A stretch of 64,000 nucleotides of DNA, taken from contig NZ_LXVY01000004.1 of NCBI RefSeq assembly GCF_001650735.1, positions 1 to 64,000 on the forward strand, given 5' to 3'. The notes under the pieces are model-generated. The model ran no database searches and had not been told where the DNA came from. It saw only the letters and a list, made by a program, of their open reading frames with translations. The stretch's first letter is position 1. Each line of letters begins with the position of its first letter. Positions 1 to 9,396 of the stretch are shown here, piece after piece. This DNA comes from Sphingomonas sp. TDK1. Lineage in GTDB: Bacteria; Pseudomonadota; Alphaproteobacteria; Sphingomonadales; Sphingomonadaceae. The position numbers were made by a program, and so were the translations under genes.

Positions 1-1
1 G

Positions 2-355
2 AAACTGCTCTACTCCACGGCGTTCGTGAATCGCGGCCTCGTCGATTGGCAGGGCGCGGAAGGACTGCGCTGGAATCTTCAGGCAGGCTCCTACTGGATC
101 GTCTTTTCGGCAGCCGACGCGGGGAGCACCAGCTACATGCCGGGCGGCGCATCCGATCCGCTGGTCGCCTATCTCCATGGCAGCGAGGGCAATTGGCGTC
201 GCCTGCGCGAACAGAATCTCGGCTTCCGCCTCACCGGCACCACCGGCGGCGCGGTGCCCGAACCGGCAAGCTGGGCGATGCTGATCGGCGGCTTCGGTCT
301 CGCGGGGGCAGCGGTCCGCCGCCGCAGGCAGGGCCAGATGCTCGCCCGCGCCTAA
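2..355 (+). CDS. PEPxxWA-CTERM sorting-domain protein, C-terminal part
   Basis: The 5' end lies outside the window; the frame is open from base 2, giving 117 visible residues. The last ~30 residues form a PEP-CTERM tail: VPEPASWAMLIGGFGLAG, a hydrophobic helix, then an RRRR cluster. By family knowledge this tail is recognised by an exosortase/EpsH system that processes and anchors exported proteins linked to exopolysaccharide or biofilm. The rest (SYWIVFSAADAG, LRWNLQAGSYW) suggests a beta-rich extracellular domain with no family recognised. A strong hairpin terminator follows the stop. No exosortase gene is in this window. The assignment of the tail is secure; the function of the mature protein is unknown. 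Confidence 0.85.
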   Translation, partial: KLLYSTAFVNRGLVDWQGAEGLRWNLQAGSYWIVFSAADAGSTSYMPGGASDPLVAYLHGSEGNWRRLREQNLGFRLTGTTGGAVPEPASWAMLIGGFGLAGAAVRRRRQGQMLARA

Positions 356-378
356 ACACCGCCAGCCAAAGCAAACAC

Positions 379-414
379 AAAGGCCCGGCATCCCCTGACG
401 GATGCCGGGCCTTT
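379..414. terminator. Bidirectional Rho-independent terminator
   Basis: A perfect inverted repeat, AAAGGCCCGGCATCC and its complement, encloses a 6-nt loop, with an A-run on the left and a T-run on the right. It sits between two convergent genes, the PEP-CTERM gene (stop 355) and miaB (stop 437), and can serve both. Confidence 0.85.
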
Positions 415-436
415 CGCGTGTTGGCGCACCGCCCGA

Positions 437-1747
437 TCAGGCCGCGACCGACACCACCTCACGCCCGCCCAGCGAATTGGGGCCGGCACTGACGAGGTCG
501 ACCTCGATCAGGTCGCCGATCTTCGCGCTCGTTTCCAGGTGCACCGATTGCAGCCAGGGAGACTTGCCGATCATCTGCCCGGGCCGACGGCCCACGCGCT
601 CGATAAGAACGGAGCAGCGCCGACCGACGCTCGCTTCGTTGAACGCCTGGGAATGCCGGCCCAGCGCCGCCTGCAGCCGCTGCAGGCGTTCGTCGGCCAC
701 CGCGTCGGGCAGATATTGGTCGACCCACTCGGCCGCCGGCGTACCCGGACGCGGCGAGTATTTGAAGCTGAAGCACTGCGCATAACCGACCGCGTCGACC
801 AGTTGCAGCGTCTCCTCGAATTCCGCCTCGGTCTCGCCCGGAAACGCGACGATGAAGTCGCCCGATAACGCAATGTCCGGCCGCGCCGCGCGAACGCGCT
901 CGATGATGCGCAGGTACGAATCGCGCGTGTGGCTGCGGTTCATCGCCTTCAGGATGCGGTCGCTGCCCGCCTGTACCGGCAGGTGCAGGAACGGCATCAG
1001 CTTGGGCACATGGGCGTGCGCCTCGATCAGCCCCTCGGCCATGTCGTTGGGATGGCTGGTCGTGTAGCGGATCCGCGCCAGCCCCTCGATCCGATCGAGC
1101 GCCACGATCAGATCGTGCAGGCCGCGGCCGTCGTTATCGCCCCAGGCATTGACGTTCTGGCCGAGCAGCGTGATCTCGCGCGCGCCGGCATCGACCAGCG
1201 CCTTGGCCTCGTCGACGATCGCCGCATAGGGGCGGCTCACTTCGGCGCCGCGGGTATAGGGCACCACGCAATAGGTGCAGAACTTGTCGCAGCCTTCCTG
1301 CACGGTGAGGAACGCGCTCGCCCCCACCTTGCGGCGGGTGGGCAGCTTGCCGAACTTGCTCGCGATCGGCATGTCGGTGTCGAGACCCAGCTGGCCCTTG
1401 GCGGCCTTGGCGACGAGATCCGGCAGGTTGTGATAGGCCTGCGGGCCGACCACCACGTCCACCTTGGCGCGGCGGGCGATTTCCTCGCCCTCGGCCTGGG
1501 CGACACAGCCGGCAACCGCGATCATCGGCTTGCCCGCCTCGCGCAGCTTCAGCCGGCCGATCTCCGAATAGACCTTCTCGGTCGCCTTTTCGCGGATATG
1601 GCAGGTGTTGAGGACGACGAGATCGGCCTGGTCCGCCTCGGCGGCGACGAGTCCCTGGGCAGCCATCAGCTCGCCCATGCGCTCGCCGTCATAGACGTTC
1701 ATCTGGCAGCCGTACGACTTGACGTGATAGGTCTTGGGGGTGGTCAT
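437..1747 (-). CDS. miaB: tRNA-2-methylthio-N6-dimethylallyladenosine synthase MiaB
   Basis: MiaB is a radical-SAM methylthiotransferase that converts i6A37 to ms2i6A37 next to the anticodon of UNN-reading tRNAs. The 436-residue protein has the family order. The UPF0004 domain comes first, with its three Fe-S cysteines visible in [17 protein letters not shown] and AGCVAQ. The radical-SAM domain follows, with CxxxCxxC in [17 protein letters not shown], and a C-terminal TRAM domain ends the protein. The start is [13 protein letters not shown]; the reading frame extends about 89 codons upstream, but that stretch is low-complexity and runs through a repeat element, so it is not coding. Full length and high confidence. 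Confidence 0.96.
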   Translation of the reverse strand: MTTPKTYHVKSYGCQMNVYDGERMGELMAAQGLVAAEADQADLVVLNTCHIREKATEKVYSEIGRLKLREAGKPMIAVAGCVAQAEGEEIARRAKVDVVVGPQAYHNLPDLVAKAAKGQLGLDTDMPIASKFGKLPTRRKVGASAFLTVQEGCDKFCTYCVVPYTRGAEVSRPYAAIVDEAKALVDAGAREITLLGQNVNAWGDNDGRGLHDLIVALDRIEGLARIRYTTSHPNDMAEGLIEAHAHVPKLMPFLHLPVQAGSDRILKAMNRSHTRDSYLRIIERVRAARPDIALSGDFIVAFPGETEAEFEETLQLVDAVGYAQCFSFKYSPRPGTPAAEWVDQYLPDAVADERLQRLQAALGRHSQAFNEASVGRRCSVLIERVGRRPGQMIGKSPWLQSVHLETSAKIGDLIEVDLVSAGPNSLGGREVVSVAA

Positions 1748-1871
1748 GATCGGCGCGCCTATACGCGGAAATGACGGCAGAAAACAGGCCTTGGACGCCT
1801 TCGCTCCCCGCCCGCTTGCGGGAGGGGTCAGGAGAGGGATCGACATGGAAGAAGCGTGACGCCGTTTCAGC

Positions 1872-1905
1872 CCCCAGCCCCTTCCGCAAGGGGAAGGGGC
1901 TGGGG
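1872..1905. repeat. GC-rich palindrome of the CTTCCC/GGGAAG type, possible terminator
   Basis: A 14-bp perfect stem, CCCCAGCCCCTTCC with its complement, encloses a 6-nt loop. It lies 15 nt past the acyltransferase stop codon (read leftward) and could end that transcript, although no U-run follows. A second, weaker CCCGC/GCGGG palindrome lies near 1808-1826. It resembles the mosaic repeats near 29.5, 39.7 and 50.8 kb. Confidence 0.6.
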
Positions 1906-1919
1906 AACGCGGGCGGCGT

Positions 1920-2801
1920 TCAGCCCTGCTGCTGCGCCGGCGTCTTGTACCCGATCGGATCATCCGCGAACCGGAACGTGCGCAGCGGATGCCCCAGCGT
2001 GCGCACCATCGCATCCTCGATCCGCCGCCGGCTCTCCGCCGCGATCGCCTTGCGGCCGGGGAAGTCGCGCGGGTCGAACGGCTCGAGGAAATGCACGCGC
2101 AGCCGAAAGCGCTGTTTGCGCGCGAGCACGCGCTTGGCGTTCTTCAGCCCCCGCTCCTGGCCGATCCAGGCGATGTCCTCGCTCGCCGCGCCATAGTCGA
2201 GCATCACCGGCTGCACCATCACGCCGGGCGGCGGCGGCTCCAGCACGCGCAGCATCGGCGTCTTGAACGGCAGCAGCGACTTGCCGTCGGTCGTGGTGCC
2301 TTCCGGAAAGATGGTCACGGCCCAGGTCTCGGCCAGCGCGTCGCGCAGCTGATTGATCTGCTCGGCGACGCCCATACGGTTCTCGCGCTTCACATAGACG
2401 GTGCGGTTGAGGCCCGCGAGCCACCCCACCAGCGGAGAGGCGCCGATCTCTGCCTTGGCGACGAACGCCGTGCCGCTCGCGCCGCCCAGCGCGAGGATAT
2501 CGATCCAGCTGACATGGTTGGAGACATAGAACACGTCCCGCTTCAGCGGCGTGCCCACCCGCTTCACCTTGGCGCCCGCGATCCGCGCCGCGCTCGCCAG
2601 GAACAGCCGCGGCCAGGGCGAGGGCAGCCGGACCAGCCGGAACAGATAATGCAGCGGCACATGGACGAGTAGCGCCAGCGCGAGCCGCGCGACGCGAAAC
2701 CAGACGCGCGCCAGTTCCGCGCCCGTCAGCCGCGTGGGCAGCCCCTGGGTCGCTTCCTCGCGGCGGCGCCGGGCGCGCTCAGTTCTTGCGGTCGAGCGCA
2801 A
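1920..2801 (-). CDS. 1-acyl-sn-glycerol-3-phosphate acyltransferase-like protein (PlsC family)
   Basis: PlsC-family enzymes transfer an acyl chain to lysophosphatidic acid or related acceptors at the inner face of the cytoplasmic membrane. The protein (up to 293 residues) has a hydrophobic N-terminal anchor ([18 protein letters not shown]), the HX4D catalytic motif in [10 protein letters not shown], and the substrate-binding motif FPEGTTTDG. The frame begins with a TTG that overlaps the end of the upstream Fur-family gene by 23 nt, which implies co-transcription and translational coupling. The first ~20 residues are very Arg-rich, so the true start may lie further in. It could act on ornithine lipid or another lyso-lipid; the sequence does not fix the acceptor. 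Confidence 0.85.
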   Translation of the reverse strand: MRSTARTERARRRREEATQGLPTRLTGAELARVWFRVARLALALLVHVPLHYLFRLVRLPSPWPRLFLASAARIAGAKVKRVGTPLKRDVFYVSNHVSWIDILALGGASGTAFVAKAEIGASPLVGWLAGLNRTVYVKRENRMGVAEQINQLRDALAETWAVTIFPEGTTTDGKSLLPFKTPMLRVLEPPPPGVMVQPVMLDYGAASEDIAWIGQERGLKNAKRVLARKQRFRLRVHFLEPFDPRDFPGRKAIAAESRRRIEDAMVRTLGHPLRTFRFADDPIGYKTPAQQQG

Positions 2802-3207
2802 CCCCGTACAGTTCCATGCGGTGGTCGACGAGGCGGAAGCCCAGCCGCTCGGCGATCTGCTTCTGCAGCAGCTCCAGCTCGGGATCGACGAACTCGATCA
2901 CCTTGCCGCTTTCGACGTCGATCAGGTGATCGTGATGCGCCTCGGGGGCCGGCTCGTAGCGCGCGCGGCCATCGCCGAAATCGTGGCGATCGAGAATGCC
3001 TGCCTCTTCGAACAGCCGCACCGTGCGATAGACGGTAGCGATCGAGATGCCGGGATCGATCGCGGCAGCGCGCTCATAGACCTTTTCCACGTCGGGATGG
3101 TCGTCTGCGTCGGAAAGAACGCGCGCGATCACCTTGCGCTGTTCGGTGATGCGCAGCCCCTTTTCGTGACAGAGCGCTTCGAGATCAATCTTGCGAGCCA
3201 TGGGCAC
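2779..3207 (-). CDS. Fur/Mur-family metal-responsive transcriptional repressor
   Basis: Fur-family proteins are cytoplasmic dimers that repress metal-uptake genes when loaded with Fe(II) or Mn(II). The 142-residue protein has the N-terminal winged helix (LRITEQRKVIARVL, ISIATVYRTVRLFEEAGIL) and the metal-binding dimerisation domain with HHDHLIDVESGKVIEF. The CxxC structural-zinc cysteines of E. coli Fur are absent; DVES occupies the usual CLDC place. That is common in alphaproteobacterial Fur/Mur proteins, which may respond to manganese. The start could be Met1 or Met3 (MARK). The coding end overlaps the PlsC-like gene, so the two probably share a transcript. Confidence 0.92.
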   Translation of the reverse strand: MPMARKIDLEALCHEKGLRITEQRKVIARVLSDADDHPDVEKVYERAAAIDPGISIATVYRTVRLFEEAGILDRHDFGDGRARYEPAPEAHHDHLIDVESGKVIEFVDPELELLQKQIAERLGFRLVDHRMELYGVALDRKN

Positions 3208-3273
3208 GCTGTAGCGCCATTGACGTCATCCGAAAAGGGCAAGCCGATCGCTGACGCTGATCGAGCCGATACG

Positions 3274-3310
3274 AAAACGCCGGCCGCGGACGGGGGTCCG
3301 GGCCGGCGCG
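3274..3310 (-). terminator. Rho-independent terminator of mucR
   Basis: An 8-bp CGCCGGCC/GGCCGGCG stem continues into CGGAC/GTCCG with a GGGG loop. On the minus strand four U residues follow. It lies about 30 nt past the mucR stop codon. Confidence 0.7.
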
Positions 3311-3337
3311 TTCTTCTCGATCCTTGCGGACGTGCGA

Positions 3338-3754
3338 TCAGCGGGTCTTGCGACGCTTGGTGCCCAGGCCGATCTTCTTCGCCAGGCTGCGGCGCTGCTC
3401 GGCATAGTTGGGGGCGACCATCGGATAGTCGGCCGGCAGGTTCCACTTGGCGCGGTACTGTTCCGGGGTCATCTGATAGTGCGTCATCAGGTGACGCTTC
3501 AGCATCTTCAGCTTCTTACCGTCCTCAAGGCAGACGATATAGTCGGGCTTCACCGAAGCGCGGACCGAAACGGCCGGTTCCTGCTTCACTTCCGGCTCCG
3601 GCTGGACGGTGCCGAGACCGGTGAGCGCGCCGTGCACGTTCTGGATGAGCTGCGGAAGGTCCGACACCGCGACGCTGTTGTTGCTGACATGCGCAGCGAC
3701 AATATCGGCGGTCAGCGCGATGAGGGTTTCCTGAATTTCAGATGAAGCTTCCAT
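3338..3754 (-). CDS. MucR/Ros-family zinc-finger transcriptional regulator
   Basis: MucR/Ros proteins are prokaryotic zinc-finger, H-NS-like regulators that control exopolysaccharide, motility and cell-cycle genes in alphaproteobacteria. The 138-residue protein has an N-terminal oligomerisation region, a Pro/Glu-rich linker at about residues 50-65, and the zinc-finger domain [18 protein letters not shown] with MTHY. The metal site reads Cys-x2-Asp ... His-x(n)-His, with Asp instead of the second Cys, as in several rhizobial MucR homologues. The tail [10 protein letters not shown] is basic. A strong SD-like AAAGGA precedes the ATG. Monocistronic, with its own terminator. Confidence 0.93.
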   Translation of the reverse strand: MEASSEIQETLIALTADIVAAHVSNNSVAVSDLPQLIQNVHGALTGLGTVQPEPEVKQEPAVSVRASVKPDYIVCLEDGKKLKMLKRHLMTHYQMTPEQYRAKWNLPADYPMVAPNYAEQRRSLAKKIGLGTKRRKTR

Positions 3755-3786
3755 GATATTCCTTTCGACCCGTTCTCGGCGATTAT

Positions 3787-3817
3787 TCTATCTATCGCCT
3801 GAGACGCCCTATCGTTC
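3787..3817 (-). promoter_or_regulatory. Candidate mucR promoter/autoregulatory region with CTATCG repeats
   Basis: The mucR leader contains two direct CTATCG motifs (3792-3797 and 3809-3814) in an AT-rich, TpA-rich patch, the kind of sequence MucR prefers by family knowledge. Autoregulation is inferred; no clear -35/-10 pair could be assigned. Confidence 0.3.
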
Positions 3818-3863
3818 GAAGCCCAACGATTGGCAAGAGATCAAGTCGCGAGGATTATAAATT

Positions 3864-4340
3864 TTATGCAAGCGAACGTGCCAAAGTGAGAGCATCCAAC
3901 GCTTCACCGCTAGTACCGCGATAATAGCCTCGACGTTCACCAACCTTTTGAAAGCCCTCGCGGTGATAGAGGCGGATTGCTCCATTGCCTGCGCGAACTT
4001 CGAGATGCAGCTTGGTGGCACCGCGATTGCGCGACTCAGCAATCACTGCCCGTAACAACGCACCGCCCACACCATGCCCCCGCACCGCGGGACTGGTCGC
4101 CAGCAACAACAGTTCGGCTTCGTCGAGCATCGCGCGTGCCATGGCGAAGCCGCAATCGCGCCCGCCGATGCTGGCGACGAGCAGCCACACCCCGGAAAGC
4201 GCCATCATCCCCATGCACTGGGGCTGGGTCCAAGCCTCGCCATATGCCGGATCGAACGCGGCCTGCATGATGCGGCTGACGGAAGGGAGATCCTGCACCC
4301 CGCCCTCGCGCAGCTCGATCGGCCGGGGCGCGGCACTCAT
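3864..4340 (-). CDS. rimI: Ribosomal-protein-alanine N-acetyltransferase RimI-like GNAT
   Basis: A GNAT-fold N-acetyltransferase of 158 residues. The acetyl-CoA loop reads RGHGVGGALL, preceded by the beta-4 strand LLLLATSPAVRG and followed by the RimI-like LHLEVRAGNGAIRLYHREGF. RimI acetylates the N-terminal alanine of ribosomal protein S18 in enterobacteria; in other bacteria the gene is typically paired with tsaB, as here. Its ATG overlaps the tsaB stop by 4 nt (ATGA), so translation is coupled. The exact substrate in this organism is not shown by the sequence. Confidence 0.88.
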   Translation of the reverse strand: MSAAPRPIELREGGVQDLPSVSRIMQAAFDPAYGEAWTQPQCMGMMALSGVWLLVASIGGRDCGFAMARAMLDEAELLLLATSPAVRGHGVGGALLRAVIAESRNRGATKLHLEVRAGNGAIRLYHREGFQKVGERRGYYRGTSGEALDALTLARSLA

Positions 4341-4981
4341 GCGAGACCTCGTTCGGCCAGGGTCTTGGCATCCGGCCCGCGACCATAGAGCGGACGCGGC
4401 GGAAGCGCGGCGAACGCGGCAGGCAGCAACACGGCGTCCGCCGCGCGCGGCAATGCCTCCCGCAGATCAAGCCCGTCGGAAAGCGAGGCGAGGTGGCGCA
4501 CCCCGCTGCCGATCGCGGCGCGCCCGTCGAGTGCGGCAAGCGCCGCATCCGGGCGCAGCGAGGCAAGCGGCGCGGTTTCCGTCAACGGCGGACCGGCAAA
4601 ATGCTGGACGAAGACTTCGCCGTGCCCGCCCTCCAGCACGATGGAAAGACGATCCAGGCCGGAATCGCCGGCAAGCGCCGCGGCGGCGAGCAGCGCGAGG
4701 GAGGAATAGCCGTGGACCGGCACGCGCCAGCCGATCGCAAGCCCGCGCGCGGCGGCAAGGCCGACCCGCACGCCGGTGAAGCTGCCGGGACCGACATCGA
4801 CCAGGATCGCATCGGCGCGGCCGCCCCCGGGCAGTTCGCCGATCATCGGGATCAGTCGTTCGGCATGGCCTCGGCCGACCCGTTCGTGGCGCTCCGCCAG
4901 CACGGCGCCGCCCGCCAGCAGGGCCACGGAGCAGGCCGCCGTAGCGGTTTCGATAACGAGCAGTCGCGGGGCTTCAGCCAT
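4337..4981 (-). CDS. tsaB: tRNA threonylcarbamoyladenosine biosynthesis protein TsaB
   Basis: TsaB is the inactive ASKHA-fold partner of TsaD in the TsaBDE complex that makes t6A37 in ANN-decoding tRNAs. The 214-residue protein begins LLVIETATAACSVALL, has the VDVGPGSFTGVRVGLAAARGL signature, and lacks the metal-binding His residues of TsaD, as expected. It is the first gene of a two-gene unit with rimI. Length and motifs are normal for the family. Confidence 0.94.
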   Translation of the reverse strand: MAEAPRLLVIETATAACSVALLAGGAVLAERHERVGRGHAERLIPMIGELPGGGRADAILVDVGPGSFTGVRVGLAAARGLAIGWRVPVHGYSSLALLAAAALAGDSGLDRLSIVLEGGHGEVFVQHFAGPPLTETAPLASLRPDAALAALDGRAAIGSGVRHLASLSDGLDLREALPRAADAVLLPAAFAALPPRPLYGRGPDAKTLAERGLA

Positions 4982-5013
4982 TGCCCCGCGCTACCCAAAG
5001 AATCCGGTGCAGG

Positions 5014-5607
5014 TCAAATCACCCGATTGAACTTGTCGAATGCGGGGCGCGGCAGGCGCGGATGAACGCTCGACGGGTCGCCGATGCCCAGCGTCGAGAT
5101 GAAATTGGACCGGACGCTCGGCTGGTCCCCGAAAAAGGCTTCGTCGACCTTGGCATTGTCGAACCCGGACATCGGGCCGGTGTCGAAGCCCAGCGCCCGC
5201 GCCGCCATGATGAAATAGCCGCCCTGCAAGGTCGAGTTGCGGAACGCGTGCGGCCGGCGCGATTCCTCGGTGGGGAACCAGTTCTTCGCCTCGGGCGCGT
5301 GGGGGAAGAGTTCCGGCAGATAGTCGGTGAAGTTGAGGTCGTAGCCGATGATGACGCTGGCCGGTGCCTTGCGGATCTTCTCGGCGTTGCTGCCGCTGGC
5401 GAGGTCGGCCAGCTTGTCCTTGTTCTCCTGGCTCAGCACCCACACGAACCGCGCCGACTGCTGGTTCATCGACGTCGGCCCCATCTTCAGCAGGTCGTAG
5501 ATCGCCTCGATGTCCGCCTGGGTGATCGGCGTATCGGTATAGCCGTTGAAGCTCCGCGCGGTGCGGAAGATCGTGTCGAGGGCAACGTCGTTCAGCGGCT
5601 GGCCCAT
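5014..5607 (-). CDS. Malonic semialdehyde reductase/nitroreductase family protein (RutE/HadB-like)
   Basis: An FMN-dependent nitroreductase-fold protein of 197 residues. RutE reduces malonic semialdehyde to 3-hydroxypropionate at the end of the Rut pyrimidine pathway. RutE-type signatures are LLKMGPTSMNQQSARFVWVL, FRNSTLQGGYFIMAARALG, DTGPMSGFDNAKVDEAFF and RLPRPAFDKFNRVI. No other rut genes are nearby, so here it may instead be a general NAD(P)H nitro/quinone reductase. The start is MGQPLNDVALD; the longer frame overlaps the NifU-type gene and is not used. It lies 44 nt downstream of that gene on the same strand and may be co-transcribed. Confidence 0.86.
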   Translation of the reverse strand: MGQPLNDVALDTIFRTARSFNGYTDTPITQADIEAIYDLLKMGPTSMNQQSARFVWVLSQENKDKLADLASGSNAEKIRKAPASVIIGYDLNFTDYLPELFPHAPEAKNWFPTEESRRPHAFRNSTLQGGYFIMAARALGFDTGPMSGFDNAKVDEAFFGDQPSVRSNFISTLGIGDPSSVHPRLPRPAFDKFNRVI

Positions 5608-5651
5608 GGCCTGCGTCCTTTCGTGCGGGTGGGGAGGAAAACCGGGCGTGC

Positions 5652-6227
5652 TTAGATCGCGCGCACCTCGGTGACTTCGGGTACATAGTATTTCAGCAGC
5701 TGCTCGATGCCGTTCTTCAACGTCGCGGTGGACGAAGGGCATCCCGAACACGCGCCCTGCATCTGCAGGAACACCTTGCCCTGATCGAAGCCGCGATAGA
5801 CGATGTCACCGCCGTCATTGGCGACGGCCGGACGAATGCGCGTCTCGATCAGCTCGCGGATCTGCGCCACGATGTCGGCATCTTCGGGATTGTCGCCGAA
5901 GTCGGCGCTTTCGGGCGGCACGCTGAAGCCGGCGGCGCTGCCTTGCGCGAACAGCGGCATGTTCGCCGAGAAATGATCGAGCAGGATCCCGAGCACATCG
6001 GGTTTCAGGCTCGTCCATTCCACGCCGGGCGCGGCAGTCACGGAGATGAAGTCGCGGCCGAAGAAGACGCCCGTCACATCGCCAAGACCGAACAATGCAT
6101 CGGCGAGCGGCGAGGCCTCGGCCTCTTCGGGGCTCGCGAAGTCGCGCGTGCCTGCCTCCATCACGATCCTGCCGGGCAGGAACTTGAGCGTGGCGGGGTT
6201 GGGCGTGGCTTCGGTCTCGATCAACAT
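5652..6227 (-). CDS. NifU-family Fe-S cluster scaffold/carrier (Nfu-type)
   Basis: A 191-residue protein with two domains. The N-terminal Nfu_N domain contains MLIETEATPNPATLKFLPG and SPLADALFGLGDVTGVFFG. The C-terminal NifU domain contains RPAVANDGGDIVYRGF and the CxxC pair CSGCPSS, which binds a [4Fe-4S] cluster in a homodimer. This architecture is that of Nfu1/HIRIP5 and the alphaproteobacterial NfuA, which deliver clusters to enzymes such as lipoyl synthase and aconitase. Full length; cytoplasmic. Confidence 0.93.
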   Translation of the reverse strand: MLIETEATPNPATLKFLPGRIVMEAGTRDFASPEEAEASPLADALFGLGDVTGVFFGRDFISVTAAPGVEWTSLKPDVLGILLDHFSANMPLFAQGSAAGFSVPPESADFGDNPEDADIVAQIRELIETRIRPAVANDGGDIVYRGFDQGKVFLQMQGACSGCPSSTATLKNGIEQLLKYYVPEVTEVRAI

Positions 6228-6403
6228 GGCCGTTCACATGGGCGCGTCCTTGCTCAGGATCAAGCCGGGTAGCGGGAAACGCAGGGTTGCCTGTGGGAGG
6301 GTGGAAGCGAGCTATGCGTTCGAGCACGGCCCCGGAAAGGGAGGGGCTCGCGATATAGAGTACCCCTCCCCCTCGCCCTGCGCATCGTGTAGGCCCGCCC
6401 GCG

Positions 6404-7963
6404 ATGTTTAGCCGTCCGCTGCTCGTTTCGCTGATCCTCGGCATTGTCTCCGCCACCGGCTTTGCCCCGCTGGAATGGTGGCCGCTGGCCCTGCTCTGTT
6501 TCGCGGCGCTGTTCGCGCTGGTGTCTGCGGCGCCGACGCTCCGCTCGGCGCTTCTGCGCAGCTGGCTGTTCGGCCTCGGCCATTTCACGCTGGGCGACAA
6601 CTGGATCCAGCACGCCTTCGACTTTCAGGACAAGATGCCGCCGGTGCTCGGCTATTTCGCCGTCGCGCTGCTCGCCGTGTATCTGGCGATCTACCCCGCA
6701 CTGGCGATGGGCGCGGCCTGGCTGTTCGCCCGCACGGTGAAGCCCAGATCCGGCTGGGTAGAGCCGGACCTGGGCTATGTCCTCGCCGCAGCCGCGGCAT
6801 GGACCATCGCCGAATGGCTGCGCGGCGTAGCCTTCACCGGCTATCCGTGGAATCCGCTGGCGGTGGTCTGGGTGCCGGTACCCGGCGTGCGCAACCTCGC
6901 GACGCTGATCGGCACCTATGCGCTCTCGGGCGTGACGCTCGCCATTGCCGGAAGCCTCTACCTCGCCACCCAGCGCCAGTATCGGCCTTTCGCCGTCGTG
7001 GCGGTGGGGCTGCTCGCGCTTAACCTCGCCTGGTCCGATCGCTGCGACCGGATCCGCTGCATCAGCACCGCGAGCGGCAAGGAGGTGGTGATCGTCCAGC
7101 CGAACATCGGCCAGGACGCGGTCAGCCGACCCGATTATGCCGAGTTTCTCCTGAACCGGATGATCGCGCTCAGCGGCAAGCCCGGCACGCTGCCGCGCCT
7201 CGTCGTCTGGCCCGAGGGCATGGTCGATTACTTCGTCGAGGACGGCTATCCGGTGCAATGGTACCGCCAGGACCCGCGCCTGGTCCGCGCGCGCATCGCC
7301 GCGGTGCTGGGTCCGTGGGACCAGGCGCTGATCGGGGGCACCGCTGCGTATTTCAGTCGCGACAACATGCTGGCCGGTATTGGCAACTCGGTCTGGGCGC
7401 TGGGTCCCGACGGCATGCTGGGCGGCCGATACGACAAGGCGCACCTCGTGCCGTACGGGGAATATCTGCCGATGCGCCCGCTGCTCGCCCCGCTGGGCCT
7501 CGCCCGCCTGGTGATGGGCGATGTCGACTTTCTCCCCGGCCCCGGCCCGAGCGCGATCGCCGTGCCCGGCTTCGGCAATGCCGGCATCCAGATCTGCTAC
7601 GAGATCATCTTCTCGGGACAAGTGGTCGACCGCGCCCACCGCCCCGACTTCCTGTTCAACCCCTCGAACGACGCCTGGTTCGGCCGCTGGGGCCCGCCGC
7701 AGCACCTGGCCCAGGCCCGGCTGCGCGCGATCGAGGAAGGCCTGCCGATCTTGCGGTCCACCCCCACCGGCATCTCGGCGCTGATCGACGGCCATGGCCG
7801 CCTGCTCGGCACGATCCCCCCGAACCAGGCCGGCGCGATCCGCCTGCCGCTGCCCCGCCCGCTGCCGCCGACGCTGTTCTCCCGGCTCGGCAACTGGATG
7901 GTGCTGCTCATGGCGGTGTTTACGGGGTTGTTCGCGATTGCCAATCGGCGCTTCGCCCGCTAG
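6404..7963 (+). CDS. lnt: Apolipoprotein N-acyltransferase
   Basis: Lnt adds the third acyl chain to the N-terminal cysteine of lipoproteins in the inner membrane. The 519-residue protein has about six hydrophobic segments in the first ~220 residues (for example LLVSLILGIVSATGFAPLEWW and LGYVLAAAAAWTIAEWLRG), a periplasmic nitrilase domain, and a final TM helix (LGNWMVLLMAVFTGLFAIA). The Glu-Lys-Cys triad is visible in VVWPEGMVDYF, YDKAHLVPYGEYLP and IQICYEIIF. The upstream gap (6228-6403) shows nothing beyond a C-rich leader. metK follows 73 nt later. Confidence 0.96.
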   Translation: MFSRPLLVSLILGIVSATGFAPLEWWPLALLCFAALFALVSAAPTLRSALLRSWLFGLGHFTLGDNWIQHAFDFQDKMPPVLGYFAVALLAVYLAIYPALAMGAAWLFARTVKPRSGWVEPDLGYVLAAAAAWTIAEWLRGVAFTGYPWNPLAVVWVPVPGVRNLATLIGTYALSGVTLAIAGSLYLATQRQYRPFAVVAVGLLALNLAWSDRCDRIRCISTASGKEVVIVQPNIGQDAVSRPDYAEFLLNRMIALSGKPGTLPRLVVWPEGMVDYFVEDGYPVQWYRQDPRLVRARIAAVLGPWDQALIGGTAAYFSRDNMLAGIGNSVWALGPDGMLGGRYDKAHLVPYGEYLPMRPLLAPLGLARLVMGDVDFLPGPGPSAIAVPGFGNAGIQICYEIIFSGQVVDRAHRPDFLFNPSNDAWFGRWGPPQHLAQARLRAIEEGLPILRSTPTGISALIDGHGRLLGTIPPNQAGAIRLPLPRPLPPTLFSRLGNWMVLLMAVFTGLFAIANRRFAR

Positions 7964-7969
7964 GGAGCA

Positions 7970-7991
7970 CATATAAGGAAAGCTTTATATG
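7970..7991. promoter_or_regulatory. 22-bp palindrome upstream of metK, candidate operator
   Basis: CATATAA, then a short GG/AAAG/CT centre, then TTATATG form an almost perfect palindrome (one G-T position) 45 nt before the metK ATG and 6 nt after the lnt stop. It is strikingly AT-rich for this genome. Palindromes of the ATAAAG/CTTTAT type are described in front of SAM-cycle genes regulated by the ArsR-family SahR in Proteobacteria; the match to that motif is from memory and unverified. It could also fold as an RNA hairpin. Confidence 0.5.
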
Positions 7992-8036
7992 GGCATGGCA
8001 ACGGCCCGGCGATCCTTCCCAACCTGAGGAATTTAC

Positions 8037-9248
<1,212 letters not shown>

Positions 9249-9270
9249 TCGGTCTTCTGATCCGAACATG

Positions 9271-9308
9271 AAAAGAGCCCCGCCGGCACCCGCCGCGCGG
9301 GGCTTTTT
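9271..9308 (+). terminator. Rho-independent terminator of metK
   Basis: AGCCCCGC pairs with GCGGGGCT around a GC-rich loop, followed by TTTTT and preceded by AAAA. It starts 22 nt after the metK stop. Confidence 0.85.
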
Positions 9309-9396
9309 CATGCCCGTCATGCCCGCCCGTTTCGCACACCGCCTATAAAACGGGTTGGGCCCGTCATGGTTAACACGGGCCATGGAGGGATTGGGA

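Noticed and set aside
7964..8036. SAM riboswitch in the metK leader
   Set aside because: The leader is only 73 nt. It has one AT palindrome and a GGCAACGGC segment vaguely like the SAM/SAH riboswitch core, but no matching P1 stem or pseudoknot partner could be drawn. An Rfam scan would decide.
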